Assembly: GCA_963663375.1 (NCBI GenBank)
Contig: OY760195.1
Location: 434,001-498,000 of the forward strand
Direction of reading: 5' to 3'
DNA length: 64,000 nt
Source: JAYREN01 sp963663375
GTDB lineage: Bacteria > Acidobacteriota > Holophagae > Holophagales > Holophagaceae
In this document: piece by piece, positions 53,607-62,368 of the stretch
Layout of the letters: every line of letters starts with the position of its first letter
How positions within the stretch are numbered: position 1 is the first letter of the stretch
Notes under the pieces: generated by a model
Databases searched by the model: none
Seen by the model: only the letters and a program-made list of their open reading frames with translations
What the model was told of the DNA's origin: nothing
Position numbers and translations under genes: made by a program

Positions 53607-54702
53607 GGGCGGCCTTCGGCTTCGCGTAATCCAGGACCGACCGATGGCATTGCACGCCACGCTGCACTGCCAGCCGGGGCAAGTCCTGGCGCTCGTCGGT
53701 CCCTCCGGCGCCGGCAAGTCCTCGCTGCTGCGCATCATCGCCGGGCTCCTGCATCCTGCGGAGGGGATGGTGCATTGTGGAGGCCAGATGTGGCTGGACA
53801 CGGCCCGAGGCTTGGCGCTTCCGGCACGGCATCGACGCGTAGGATTCGTGTTTCAACACCACGCCCTCTTCCCGCACCTGACGGCTTTGGAAAACGTTAT
53901 GGAGGCACTGACGGGACCGGACAGGCGAACCCGCGCCAGGGCGTGGCTAAGACGCGTACATCTGGGGGGCATGGAGGAACGGAGGCCCTGCCAGATGAGC
54001 GGTGGCCAACAGCAGCGAGTCGGGGTAGCCCGCGCCCTCGCCCGCGAACCGAAGGTGCTCCTCCTGGACGAGCCCTTTTCCTCCGTGGACCGTGTGACGC
54101 GGGAAAAACTCCACCTTGAGGTGGCAGAGATCTTGGCTTCCCTGGCCATTCCGGTGGTGCTGGTCACCCACGATCTTGACGAAGCAGCCATGCTCGCCCA
54201 CCGAATGGTGGTTCTCTCCCGTGGTCAGACCCTCCAGGAGGGAACTCCGGAGGAGGTGACGCGCGTCCCGGAGAATCTCGAAGTCGCCCGCCTTGTGGGG
54301 CATCGCAACATTCTCTCGGGGTTCGCGCTGGGGGTAGAATCGGCCCCTTGCGTGGATTGGGAGGGGGTTTCAGTGCAGGTGCATCCTGCTACATCCTGGA
54401 GTCCCGGCACCAAACTCTCTTGGGTCATCTCCCCAGGAGATCTGCGACTGAGGCCCCTGGACGACCCCATGGACCGTCCGGGCCACACCTACCTACGGGG
54501 TTGCGTAATTTCCGTCATCCGACAAGGTGATCTCGTCAGGGGCGTGATGAACGTGAATGGGCACAGTGATCTCCGCCTCCACTTCGCCTGCGCTCGCCAT
54601 TTGGCGGACCGAAGTCAAGCCGTGCCTGGCGCTCCCATCCTCGTGGCCCTACCTGCGGATCGGATTCGATTGTTCAACGAGATGGGTGCTGCCCAGAAGT
54701 AG
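53599..54702 (+). CDS. modC: Molybdate ABC transporter ATP-binding protein
   Basis: 367-residue ATPase. Walker A GPSGAGKSS, Q-loop FVFQHHALF, signature MSGGQQQRV, Walker B VLLLDEPFS and switch VTHDLDEA are intact. The last 110 or so residues form a TOBE/mop-like domain. ATG at 53599 overlaps modB by 8 nt and follows GGAG; an upstream in-frame start at 53578 is possible. Last gene of the island, 26 nt before the right repeat. Confidence 0.92.
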   Translation: MSEGGLRLRVIQDRPMALHATLHCQPGQVLALVGPSGAGKSSLLRIIAGLLHPAEGMVHCGGQMWLDTARGLALPARHRRVGFVFQHHALFPHLTALENVMEALTGPDRRTRARAWLRRVHLGGMEERRPCQMSGGQQQRVGVARALAREPKVLLLDEPFSSVDRVTREKLHLEVAEILASLAIPVVLVTHDLDEAAMLAHRMVVLSRGQTLQEGTPEEVTRVPENLEVARLVGHRNILSGFALGVESAPCVDWEGVSVQVHPATSWSPGTKLSWVISPGDLRLRPLDDPMDRPGHTYLRGCVISVIRQGDLVRGVMNVNGHSDLRLHFACARHLADRSQAVPGAPILVALPADRIRLFNEMGAAQK

Positions 54703-54728
54703 TTTGTAAGACACTGGGGTGCCATCAG

Positions 54729-54783
54729 ATCCGCCTCCAGCTACCAATGGAGAAAAGCCCCGAAACCAATAGGTCTCGGGGCT
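54729..54783 (+). repeat. Right direct repeat (attR-like): degenerate tRNA 3' end plus hairpin
   Basis: 55 nt matching 27425-27479 at 48 positions without gaps, including ATCCGCCTCCAGC of the tRNA T arm and acceptor strand, ACCA, and the AGCCCCGA/TCGGGGCT hairpin. No 5' tRNA half is present, so it is a fragment, not a gene. Confidence 0.8.
54756..54783 (-). terminator. Terminator between modC and pckA
   Basis: 8-bp stem AGCCCCGA (54756-54763) and TCGGGGCT (54776-54783). On the minus strand it is followed by a TTTTC run, so it fits as the pckA terminator, 48 nt after its stop. On the plus strand the T-run is poor. Confidence 0.65.
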
Positions 54784-54830
54784 TCCCGTTCTCTGGGTGC
54801 CCTTGAATCAAGCCCCGTTCTCTCTCGGAC

Positions 54831-56477
54831 TCACCCCAGTTTTACCAGCACATCCTCCAAGGCCTGCTGGGCGTCTGCGGGAAGCTTGTCGGAACCTCCC
54901 AGTTCTGTTTCGCGCGCCTTCACGAAGGCAAGGCGATCCGCCATGCGCTTCTTGAATTCGGTGCGGTAGGCCTGATCCGCGAGGTCCGCGGGGAACCCAG
55001 GCCACTCCAAGATCTTGAGGTCCTCGAAGGGCTGCCAGGCCTTGAACTCCGCCTTGCCTTCGACGATGGCTTCGAGAATGCCCAGGGTATCGGCAGGTTG
55101 CACCTTCTTGCCCATGAAGGAGCCGGTGTTCAGCACGTAGCAGGCCACGCCATCGGCGATGAGGGTCTTGAAGCGGTCGTAGTCCAGGGCGAGCTTGTAG
55201 GTGCGGAAGGGATTGGCGTAGGGCTCCACCACCAGGGCATTGGGGTCCACGCCGGGAGCCAGGCGTTCAGCGGAGGTGCGCTTGGTGGCGAGGGTGGCCC
55301 CGAACACGGAGCCCAGGCTGGGTCCTTCGAGCTTCAGCACGGGCGGTAGGGTTTCGTCCTTCATCAGCCAGAAAATGGCGTTGATGGGCTCATCGATGCG
55401 GTCCACGCGGTTGGGGCTCCAGAGCTTGGATTTCACGGCGCGGCCATTGCCATTGCGCAGATCTTCGCTCACCACCCGCAGCTTGCCATCGGGATAACGC
55501 GTGGCGCCGTTGTTCTGCAGCGTGAGGATGAATTTGTTGTCCTCGCAGTCCATTGGGTAGTCCTGGGTCTTGTCGAAGTACGCAGGCTCCAGGGCGATGG
55601 AGTATTTCTCCTTCACGTTGATGATGAAGGCGTCGTCGTGAACCACAGTGATGTCGTATTTCTCGCCGTGGCGGGCATGGGTGATGGTGGACTTGCCAGA
55701 CCCCGAAAGGCCGAAGACCGCCGCCACGTAGCTCTTGCCGCCGGGAAGGCTGTACCGCTTCATGCCACCGTGGCAGGATGCGTAACCATGGCGCGCCGCA
55801 ATGTGCCAGGCCAGGGTCAGGGTGCCCTTCTTGTGCTCACCGAAGTAGCGCATGCCCAGAAGGGCCAGGGTGTTGTGTTCGCTGTCGAAGAAACTGAGGC
55901 CCATGGGGTGATCGGGATGGCTCCAGTCCGGATCGGAGAACACCAGGATGTCGCCCTCAGGGTAGGGTCGGGACTCGGTGTACCGGGCCGCATAGACATC
56001 ATTGATCCACTGGAAGTTCAGCATCCAGCTGTAGAGAGTGTTGGCGTGCTCCTCGGGGATCACCAGGCGGGCCTTCACCATGAAGTCCTCGTCCAGGCCC
56101 ACCACAGTCTGGGCCGTGACCATGCGGCGCTTGCGACACTGATAGATGGCTTCCACCACCTTGTTGTAGAGATCGCCCTTGTTCACTCCCGGGCACCCCA
56201 GGATCTGGCGGGCGGCGGCGGCGCGACCGGACACGGCACCGTCGTTCATCAGGAGCGCCTTGGCATCCTCGGGAAGCCCGAGCACTTCGGGCTTATAAAC
56301 GGGCATGCCATCCAGCACGACCGTACCTGGCGCCTTCTCTGCCAGACGGTAGGCCTCGACCACGGTGGAAATGGAATGAACGTTGTTGCCGTAGAAGGCC
56401 GTCTCCACCGTGGTGCGGATCTGCGAGGCGATCTGCTTGAATCCGTCCTTGCCGGGGTAGGCGCCAATGGTTGCCAC
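54831..56477 (-). CDS. pckA: Phosphoenolpyruvate carboxykinase (ATP)
   Basis: Converts oxaloacetate and ATP to phosphoenolpyruvate, CO2 and ADP in gluconeogenesis. 548 residues. The kinase-1a P-loop FGLSGSGKST (255-263), the metal-binding HDDAF and the segment YPMDCEDNKF fit the ATP-type family. First chromosomal gene beyond the island. Confidence 0.95.
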   Translation of the reverse strand: MATIGAYPGKDGFKQIASQIRTTVETAFYGNNVHSISTVVEAYRLAEKAPGTVVLDGMPVYKPEVLGLPEDAKALLMNDGAVSGRAAAARQILGCPGVNKGDLYNKVVEAIYQCRKRRMVTAQTVVGLDEDFMVKARLVIPEEHANTLYSWMLNFQWINDVYAARYTESRPYPEGDILVFSDPDWSHPDHPMGLSFFDSEHNTLALLGMRYFGEHKKGTLTLAWHIAARHGYASCHGGMKRYSLPGGKSYVAAVFGLSGSGKSTITHARHGEKYDITVVHDDAFIINVKEKYSIALEPAYFDKTQDYPMDCEDNKFILTLQNNGATRYPDGKLRVVSEDLRNGNGRAVKSKLWSPNRVDRIDEPINAIFWLMKDETLPPVLKLEGPSLGSVFGATLATKRTSAERLAPGVDPNALVVEPYANPFRTYKLALDYDRFKTLIADGVACYVLNTGSFMGKKVQPADTLGILEAIVEGKAEFKAWQPFEDLKILEWPGFPADLADQAYRTEFKKRMADRLAFVKARETELGGSDKLPADAQQALEDVLVKLG

Positions 56478-56662
56478 GAAAGACTCCTTTGCTGGGTCTG
56501 AGGGCCGCGAGCGGATGACGCTGCGGGAAAATGGACCGGGTTATCGAGGGTTCAAACGGCCATCATAGTAGGTCCTGACCGCATTTCCGCCTTCCGTTTT
56601 GTCCAGACCGAAGGGGAAATCCCACCTGCGAGGCATCGAGATCCGGGAGCCTTACCCGGCAT

Positions 56663-58072
56663 TCATTCGCGGTGCCGCAAGTGCCTCTTGGCAGTTTCGA
56701 GGAAGCGGGCCCTCGCGGCGCCGTGTTCCACGATGGGATCAGGGTAGGCGAGGTTTTTCCGGCACTCATCCGGGGCTTCCCAGGGGCGGTGGATCCATTT
56801 CGCGGGAACGCCTTCCAGTTCGGGAAGCCAGCGTTTCACGTAGAGGCCCTCAGGATCGAAACGTTCCCCCTGGGCGACGGGATTGAAGATCCGGAACCAG
56901 GGTTGGGCATCCACGCCACAGCCCGCACTCCACTGCCAGCCCAGGTTGTTGTTGGCCCAATCTCCATCCACCAGCCATTGCAGGTAGTGAGCCTCTCCCC
57001 TGCGGTAATCCAGGAGCAGGTGCTTGGTCAGGAAGCTGGCTGCCACCATGCGGGCCCGATTGTGAACGTAGCCCTCGGACAGCAACTGTCGCGCCGCGGC
57101 GTCCACCACCGGGAAACCGGTCAGGCCCAGCTTCCAGGCTTCCCAGGCCTCCTCATCCTCTCGCCAAGGGAAGTCCTTGAACCCTGGCCGAAAGGGTTGG
57201 GTCAGCAGGCTCGCGTCCTCCGCCAGCAGGTGGTGGGCGAATTCCCGCCACAGAAGCTCATTGAGAAAGCAGGAGATATCCTCTTGGGCGCCCCCTGAAC
57301 CTTCGGAGATCCCGTGCCAGACCCTGCGGATGGAGAGGGTCCCAAAGTGAAGGTCACTGGCGAGCCGCGAGGTCCCGGACTCTGCCATGCGATCCCTGGC
57401 CAGGCAATAGCCATGCAAGCCATCCTGTCGGAAGGCCGCGAGTCGCTGGAGTCCTTCGATTTCGCCCCCCTTGAGTAGATGGGGATTGCGACGAATCCCA
57501 AGGCTTTCCAGACTTGGAATCTTTGCCATATTCCCTTCGATGGACGGCAGCGGCGGCAAGGATTCAGGGGCGGGCAGGGATTTTCCGGGCCATCCCTGGC
57601 GCGCAAAGGCTCGGGCGAAGGGGGTGAAGACATGGAACATGGAACCGCTCCCCGTCACCACGGAGCCTGGCGGCGACAGCGTTTCGCCTTCGTGGAGGAG
57701 AAACCGTATACCGACCTTCTGCAAGTCGGTGTGGATGCGCTCATCCCGCTGAACGCCGAAGGGCTCGCTCCAGCGGTGGGCCAGCACCTGATCCACCTTC
57801 CACCGCAGGGCGAGTTCGGGCAGCAGATCCGTGCTCCGCCCCTCGACCAGAACCAGCCGTGAGCCCAGGTCGGCGATTCGCTGTTCCAGGACCCGGAGGG
57901 ATTCCAGGAGAAACTGCATCCGGTGCGGCAGGGCGGTGGCTCTCTCGGGTGTGAAGAAGTAAGGATCCAGCACGAAAAGCGGGATCACCTCGCCCTCGGA
58001 CAGTGCCTGACGCAGGGGGCCGTGATCCTCCACCCGGAGATCCTTGCCACGGAACCAGACGATGCTGCGCAT
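56663..58072 (-). CDS. phrB: Deoxyribodipyrimidine photo-lyase
   Basis: 469-residue FAD photolyase that repairs cyclobutane pyrimidine dimers with blue light. N-terminal antenna domain from IVWFRGKDLRVEDHGPL. FAD-domain signatures: ELLWREFAHHLL, GYVHNRARMVAASFLTKHLLLDYRRGE and GDWANNNLGWQWSAGCGVDAQPWFRIFNP. ATG at 58072 chosen; the frame continues upstream to 58291 across the divergent cutA. Confidence 0.93.
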   Translation of the reverse strand: MRSIVWFRGKDLRVEDHGPLRQALSEGEVIPLFVLDPYFFTPERATALPHRMQFLLESLRVLEQRIADLGSRLVLVEGRSTDLLPELALRWKVDQVLAHRWSEPFGVQRDERIHTDLQKVGIRFLLHEGETLSPPGSVVTGSGSMFHVFTPFARAFARQGWPGKSLPAPESLPPLPSIEGNMAKIPSLESLGIRRNPHLLKGGEIEGLQRLAAFRQDGLHGYCLARDRMAESGTSRLASDLHFGTLSIRRVWHGISEGSGGAQEDISCFLNELLWREFAHHLLAEDASLLTQPFRPGFKDFPWREDEEAWEAWKLGLTGFPVVDAAARQLLSEGYVHNRARMVAASFLTKHLLLDYRRGEAHYLQWLVDGDWANNNLGWQWSAGCGVDAQPWFRIFNPVAQGERFDPEGLYVKRWLPELEGVPAKWIHRPWEAPDECRKNLAYPDPIVEHGAARARFLETAKRHLRHRE

Positions 58073-58160
58073 ACAGCAGCCTAACCCGCCGTCACAAACG
58101 TGGCGGTAGGAAATTGGCGATGCCCGTGGCAGAATCAGGACCGCCCGAAGGGCGAGGGGA

Positions 58161-58499
58161 GTGGCTTTGGCTACGACTGATCCATGCGCGATCTTCACCA
58201 CCTGTGGCAGCGAGGAGACGGCTCTCACCATCGCGGCGGCTCTCGTGGACCAGGGCTTTGCGGCCTGCGTGAACATCCTGCCGGGTCTCAAGAGCTACTA
58301 CTACTACCAGGGCGGTACGCACCTGGACGAAGAGGTGATGCTCATCATCAAGACCACCCGCGCCCAGTTCGAAATGGTCACCCAGGTCATCTCCGAGCTC
58401 CACACCTACGAAGTTCCTGAGATCCTGCTGTTCCCCGTGGAGGCCGGCTCCGTGTCCTTCCTGGAGTGGATCCAGCAGGCCGTCACCCGCCAGGGCTGA
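58161..58499 (+). CDS. cutA: CutA-family divalent cation tolerance protein
   Basis: 112-residue trimeric-type CutA protein: FTTCGSEETALTIAAALV, LVDQGFAACVNILPGLKSYY and YEVPEILLFPVEAGS. Linked to copper tolerance in E. coli, with uncertain role elsewhere. Start is GTG at 58161 or TTG at 58167; the GAGGGG sequence fits the TTG spacing better. Confidence 0.9.
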   Translation: MALATTDPCAIFTTCGSEETALTIAAALVDQGFAACVNILPGLKSYYYYQGGTHLDEEVMLIIKTTRAQFEMVTQVISELHTYEVPEILLFPVEAGSVSFLEWIQQAVTRQG

Positions 58500-58682
58500 A
58501 GTCTTCGTCGCCTCGCAGAAAAGGCCGAGAGCACGAACGCTGATTTCAGATACATCGACCGGATCGCTGCGTGGGCGTCGAAGATGCGCGAAGGGTGCGT
58601 TGCGGGGTCGTTCCCACCCCGTCACCAAATCGTTTCGCATCCGTCTCGGAACCGAAAGGATAATGAGACGCGAGGGACCGCC

Positions 58683-59387
58683 ATGTCACGAATCCTTGTC
58701 ATCGAGGACGAACCCGATCTGCAAAAGATCCTCGCCTACAACCTTCGAAAGGAAGGCTACGAGGTGCTTCAGGCTCTTGATGGCTCGGAAGGGCTGCGCG
58801 TTGCGAAGGCCCAGAAGCCCGACATGGTGCTGCTCGACCTCATGCTTCCCGACCTACCCGGGACGGAGGTCTGCAAGGCCCTCAAGGCCGAGGCCGCAAC
58901 CCGGGATATTCCCATCCTCATGCTGACCGCCAAGGGCGAGGAGATAGACCGGGTGCTGGGCTTCGAGCTGGGGGCCGAGGACTATGTCGTCAAACCCTTC
59001 AGCGTCCGTGAACTGCTGCTACGAGTCCAGGCGATCCTCCGGCGAGTCCTGAGCGCGAAATCACCGGTCACCGAGGACGCAGTGACCTTCGGCCGCCTGC
59101 GGATCGATACGGCTGCCCATCGCATCTGGGTGGACGGGCAGGAGACGCAGCTCACCTCCATCGAGTTCCGCCTTCTGGTGATGCTGTACGAGCGCCGCAA
59201 TCGGGTTCAGACGCGGGCCTCCCTTCTCGAGGACGTATGGGGTCTCCAGGCGGACACGGAGACGCGCACCGTGGATACCCACGTGAAGCGGCTTCGGGAA
59301 AAACTGGGCGCGGCCGAGGCTTACATCGAGACCGTTCGGGGGGTCGGCTACCGCTTCGCGGCTAGCCCTGAGGAGGTCCATCCGTGA
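58683..59387 (+). CDS. PhoB/OmpR-family response regulator
   Basis: 234 residues: receiver (1-120) with intact acidic pocket E8-D9-E10, phosphoacceptor Asp52 and Lys104, then winged-helix output domain ending VRGVGYRFA. Paired with the kinase that overlaps its stop (GTGA). The KGEEIDRVLGFELGAEDYVVKPFS region is PhoB-like, so phosphate or envelope control is plausible. CGAGGG precedes the ATG. Confidence 0.93.
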   Translation: MSRILVIEDEPDLQKILAYNLRKEGYEVLQALDGSEGLRVAKAQKPDMVLLDLMLPDLPGTEVCKALKAEAATRDIPILMLTAKGEEIDRVLGFELGAEDYVVKPFSVRELLLRVQAILRRVLSAKSPVTEDAVTFGRLRIDTAAHRIWVDGQETQLTSIEFRLLVMLYERRNRVQTRASLLEDVWGLQADTETRTVDTHVKRLREKLGAAEAYIETVRGVGYRFAASPEEVHP

Positions 59388-61153
59388 AATTCGGAATACG
59401 GGGAAAGCTCGTCCTCATTTCCATGGGTGTGATCGCAGTGGCCCTGCTCATCTCGGATCTTGTCCTTACTTCCTCCCTGGACAAGGCCATGACGGCCCAG
59501 ACTCGCGGGGACCTGATGATCCGCACCCAGATGGCCGAACGGGAAGCCACTCGGCTGGCGGAGGCCACCCAGTCTACGGCCCATGAGACTTGGCAACCCG
59601 TCGCCAGCGAACTCGGCACCCGCGCCAAGGCCCGGGTGACGCTCATCGCCCTTGACGGAGCAGTGCTCGGCGACTCAAGTCTGGGGGCGGAAGAAATCCT
59701 CCGTGTTGAAAACCACCACGAGCGCCCCGAAGTGATGGAAGCCCTGACTCAGGGGAATGGCGCCAGCGTGCGCTACAGCAGCACGGTGGCGCAGCGAATG
59801 ATGTACGTCGCGGTCCCCTTTCATCGCCAGGGTCAGATCGCCGGGGTCGTGCGCATGGCCCTGCCCTTGTCCCAGGTGGATCAGGCCATCGCCCGGCTGC
59901 GGATGCTGCTCCTGGGCGCATCCCTGCTGGCCCTGGTCCTGGCGGGCCTGGTCTCGAACCTCGCCACCCGAAGGATTTCCCGCACCCTTCGGCAGCTCGC
60001 CGAATCCGCCGGGCGCATGGTGGAGGGTGACCTAAAAGAACGAACCCGCACCCCAGGGCACGACGAAATCGCCACCCTGGGCAAGAGCCTGGACCGTCTC
60101 GCGGAGAATCTTTCCGGCGCCCTCCGCCAGCTCAAGACCGAGCGGGATCTCCTGGGCGGGATCCTCGCGGGCATGCAGGAGGGAGTCCTGGTGGTGGATC
60201 GGGATGCCCGCGTGATTCATGCCAACCCCGCCCTCCGGGCCATGCTGCTGCTGGGTTCCAAATGCATGGGGAAACCTCTGCTGGATGTGATCCGCAATGC
60301 CGACCTTCTGGAGATCCTGCGGCAGGGGCAGCATTCGGCCTCCGTGACTTCGGGTGAAATCGAACTCGCGGGGATCAAGCCGCGGCGCCTGATGGCCCAC
60401 GTAAGCCCTCTCCAGGACGAATCTGGCGATCTCCTGGTGGTGCTGGTGGATGTGACTCAGCTGCGCCAGCTCGAATCCATCCGCAAGGATTTCGTGGCCA
60501 ATGCCTCCCACGAACTGCGCACGCCGGTGGCCTCCATGCGTTCGGCTGCGGAGACACTGCGCGGCGCCATGGCGGACCCCGAGGCGGCCCTTTCCTTTCT
60601 GGAAATCATCGAGCGGAATGCCAGCAGGCTGCACCATCTGGTGGAGGATCTGCTGGATCTGTCCAGGATCGAATCCCGGGAATTCCGTCTGCAGTTAGAA
60701 CCCCTGGACTTGGGCGCCTTCGCTGAATTGATGGTCAAGAGCTACAGTCGCCTGGCCCAGGACAAGGGCATCCGCCTGGAGGTCGATGCCGCCGCCCGGG
60801 GCATTCTCGCCCTGGCGGATCGCCGCGCCATGGAACAGGTATTAGGCAATCTCCTGGACAATGCCATCAAATATTGTCCCGGAGGCGCCTCCGTACAGCT
60901 CCGCCCCGAGATCCAAGGCGACAAGATCCGGATGACCGTGAGTGATACCGGTCCGGGCATTCCATCGCAGCATCTGCCGCGGCTCTTCGAGCGCTTCTAC
61001 CGGGTGGATGCGGGCCGTTCGCGGGAATTGGGTGGCACGGGACTCGGGCTCGCCATTGTGAAGCACCTCGTGGAAGCCATGGGCGGCACCGTGAGCGTGG
61101 AAAGTGAGGCCGGCCTCGGCGCCATCTTCTCCTTCACCCTCCCGAGGCCATAG
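59384..61153 (+). CDS. PhoR-like membrane sensor histidine kinase
   Basis: 589 residues. TM1 (about 9-30), periplasmic sensor domain (about 31-170), TM2 (about 172-193), HAMP (about 195-250), PAS (about 255-360), HisKA with His376 in ASHELRTP, and HATPase with NLLDNAIKY, DTGPGIP and GGTGLGLAI. GTG start overlaps the regulator stop after GAGGAGG. The TM-sensor-HAMP-PAS order fits PhoR/WalK-type kinases. Confidence 0.93.
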   Translation: MKFGIRGKLVLISMGVIAVALLISDLVLTSSLDKAMTAQTRGDLMIRTQMAEREATRLAEATQSTAHETWQPVASELGTRAKARVTLIALDGAVLGDSSLGAEEILRVENHHERPEVMEALTQGNGASVRYSSTVAQRMMYVAVPFHRQGQIAGVVRMALPLSQVDQAIARLRMLLLGASLLALVLAGLVSNLATRRISRTLRQLAESAGRMVEGDLKERTRTPGHDEIATLGKSLDRLAENLSGALRQLKTERDLLGGILAGMQEGVLVVDRDARVIHANPALRAMLLLGSKCMGKPLLDVIRNADLLEILRQGQHSASVTSGEIELAGIKPRRLMAHVSPLQDESGDLLVVLVDVTQLRQLESIRKDFVANASHELRTPVASMRSAAETLRGAMADPEAALSFLEIIERNASRLHHLVEDLLDLSRIESREFRLQLEPLDLGAFAELMVKSYSRLAQDKGIRLEVDAAARGILALADRRAMEQVLGNLLDNAIKYCPGGASVQLRPEIQGDKIRMTVSDTGPGIPSQHLPRLFERFYRVDAGRSRELGGTGLGLAIVKHLVEAMGGTVSVESEAGLGAIFSFTLPRP

Positions 61154-61165
61154 CAGCAACCCGGT

Positions 61166-62359
61166 CTATTTGGAACGCCTCGGCTTGGCCTCAGGCTTTA
61201 CCGCCGGTGGAACAGCCACGGGCGCCGGTTCGAAGAGCGGATCGGGAAGCCGGGAGAAATCCGGCGCCGTGCTGTGGTCCCCTTCGAGCGAGATGCCCAA
61301 TTCCTTGCTGATCGTCGTGCCCCCATCCACCGGGGAGACCATGCGCAGGGCGAAGGCCTGACGGTCACGGGTGATGGGGTCCTTGGCGATGCGGACATCC
61401 GACGGTTGGAGGCTGGCCAGCCCCAGATTGAGTGAGGCCCGGGAACGGGGCACGTACGTCAGGATGGGAATCAGCAGGAGAAGCCCCACCAGCGGCCAGA
61501 ACCAGGCCGATGGCCCGGTGGGTTCAACGGGCTCCCGGTGGATTTCCGTCTGCAGGTTCCAGGCAGGAGTGACGGGCTTCCCACGCTCCTGGGAAATCTC
61601 CAGGAGCCCTTTCTCCAGAAGCTCCGCGATGATCTTGCAGGTGTCGAGTTCGTCGTAGCGTGTGATCTGGAGAATGCCATTGATGCTCTGGGGTTCACTC
61701 ACGTAGGTGAGTACGGTTTCCTGTTCGTGGGTGAGACCGGAGCGTTCGGAATGGTAGGTGCCCCGCCCCTCGAGCACGGAGGAAAGCTCCTGATCGATAT
61801 CGAGCTTGAGGGACATGGCGTACGTGGTCTTCTGCAGGGGGATCGTGTTGTCCGGTAGCCTGCGCTGCACCTCGGGCCACTCATCCATGATCCGCGCGGC
61901 TTCCATGAGCACGGTGTCTACGGGGATCGCGGGGAAATGTTCCCGGTCGAGATCCTGGGGCAGCATGGAATCGAAGCGGTAATCACCTTCGATCCACCGG
62001 AAGGTGCGGTAGATGATGGACATCGCCTGGTTGAAGAGGGCGTCCTGGAGATCCTGGCTGGAGACTTTGCCTGATTCCAGCAGCAGGGTGCCCATGCGCT
62101 TGAGGGTCTGGCGCTGCTTCTGGATCATGCCCAGGAGTTCGTCCCCGGAGAGCCGACCGAGGCGCACGAGCATGGCGCCGACCCGATCCTCCATGCGCAC
62201 CTGGTTCGAGTCACATCCTACGATGTCGCCCTGGTCGAAGAAGACCTTGACGAACTCCTGCCCCCGGGAAAGCACCAGCGTGCCGCTCTTTCCCTGAGTC
62301 TTGATCATGTTGAAGAGTGAGAAGAGATCAAAGTCCCGGAGTGAGCCTTCTAGAGCCAT
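61166..62359 (-). CDS. DUF4388 (PATAN-like) domain protein with one membrane segment
   Basis: 397 residues. The N-terminus MALEGSLRDFDLFSLFNMIKTQGKSGTLVLS is the DUF4388 signature, found in deltaproteobacterial and acidobacterial signalling proteins. A winged-helix-like region with SINGILQITRYDELDTCKIIAELLEKGLLE follows, then one TM segment (about 286-306) and a Pro/Lys-rich tail. No catalytic motif. It follows the TPR membrane gene after 9 nt and is probably co-transcribed with it. Confidence 0.82.
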   Translation of the reverse strand: MALEGSLRDFDLFSLFNMIKTQGKSGTLVLSRGQEFVKVFFDQGDIVGCDSNQVRMEDRVGAMLVRLGRLSGDELLGMIQKQRQTLKRMGTLLLESGKVSSQDLQDALFNQAMSIIYRTFRWIEGDYRFDSMLPQDLDREHFPAIPVDTVLMEAARIMDEWPEVQRRLPDNTIPLQKTTYAMSLKLDIDQELSSVLEGRGTYHSERSGLTHEQETVLTYVSEPQSINGILQITRYDELDTCKIIAELLEKGLLEISQERGKPVTPAWNLQTEIHREPVEPTGPSAWFWPLVGLLLLIPILTYVPRSRASLNLGLASLQPSDVRIAKDPITRDRQAFALRMVSPVDGGTTISKELGISLEGDHSTAPDFSRLPDPLFEPAPVAVPPAVKPEAKPRRSK

Positions 62360-62368
62360 GTTTCCACC

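Noticed and set aside
27443..54728. Integrase, relaxase or transposase within the island
   Set aside because: I checked all substantial frames; every one is assigned to metabolism, transport or regulation, or is a shadow. If mobility genes existed they are lost or trans-acting.
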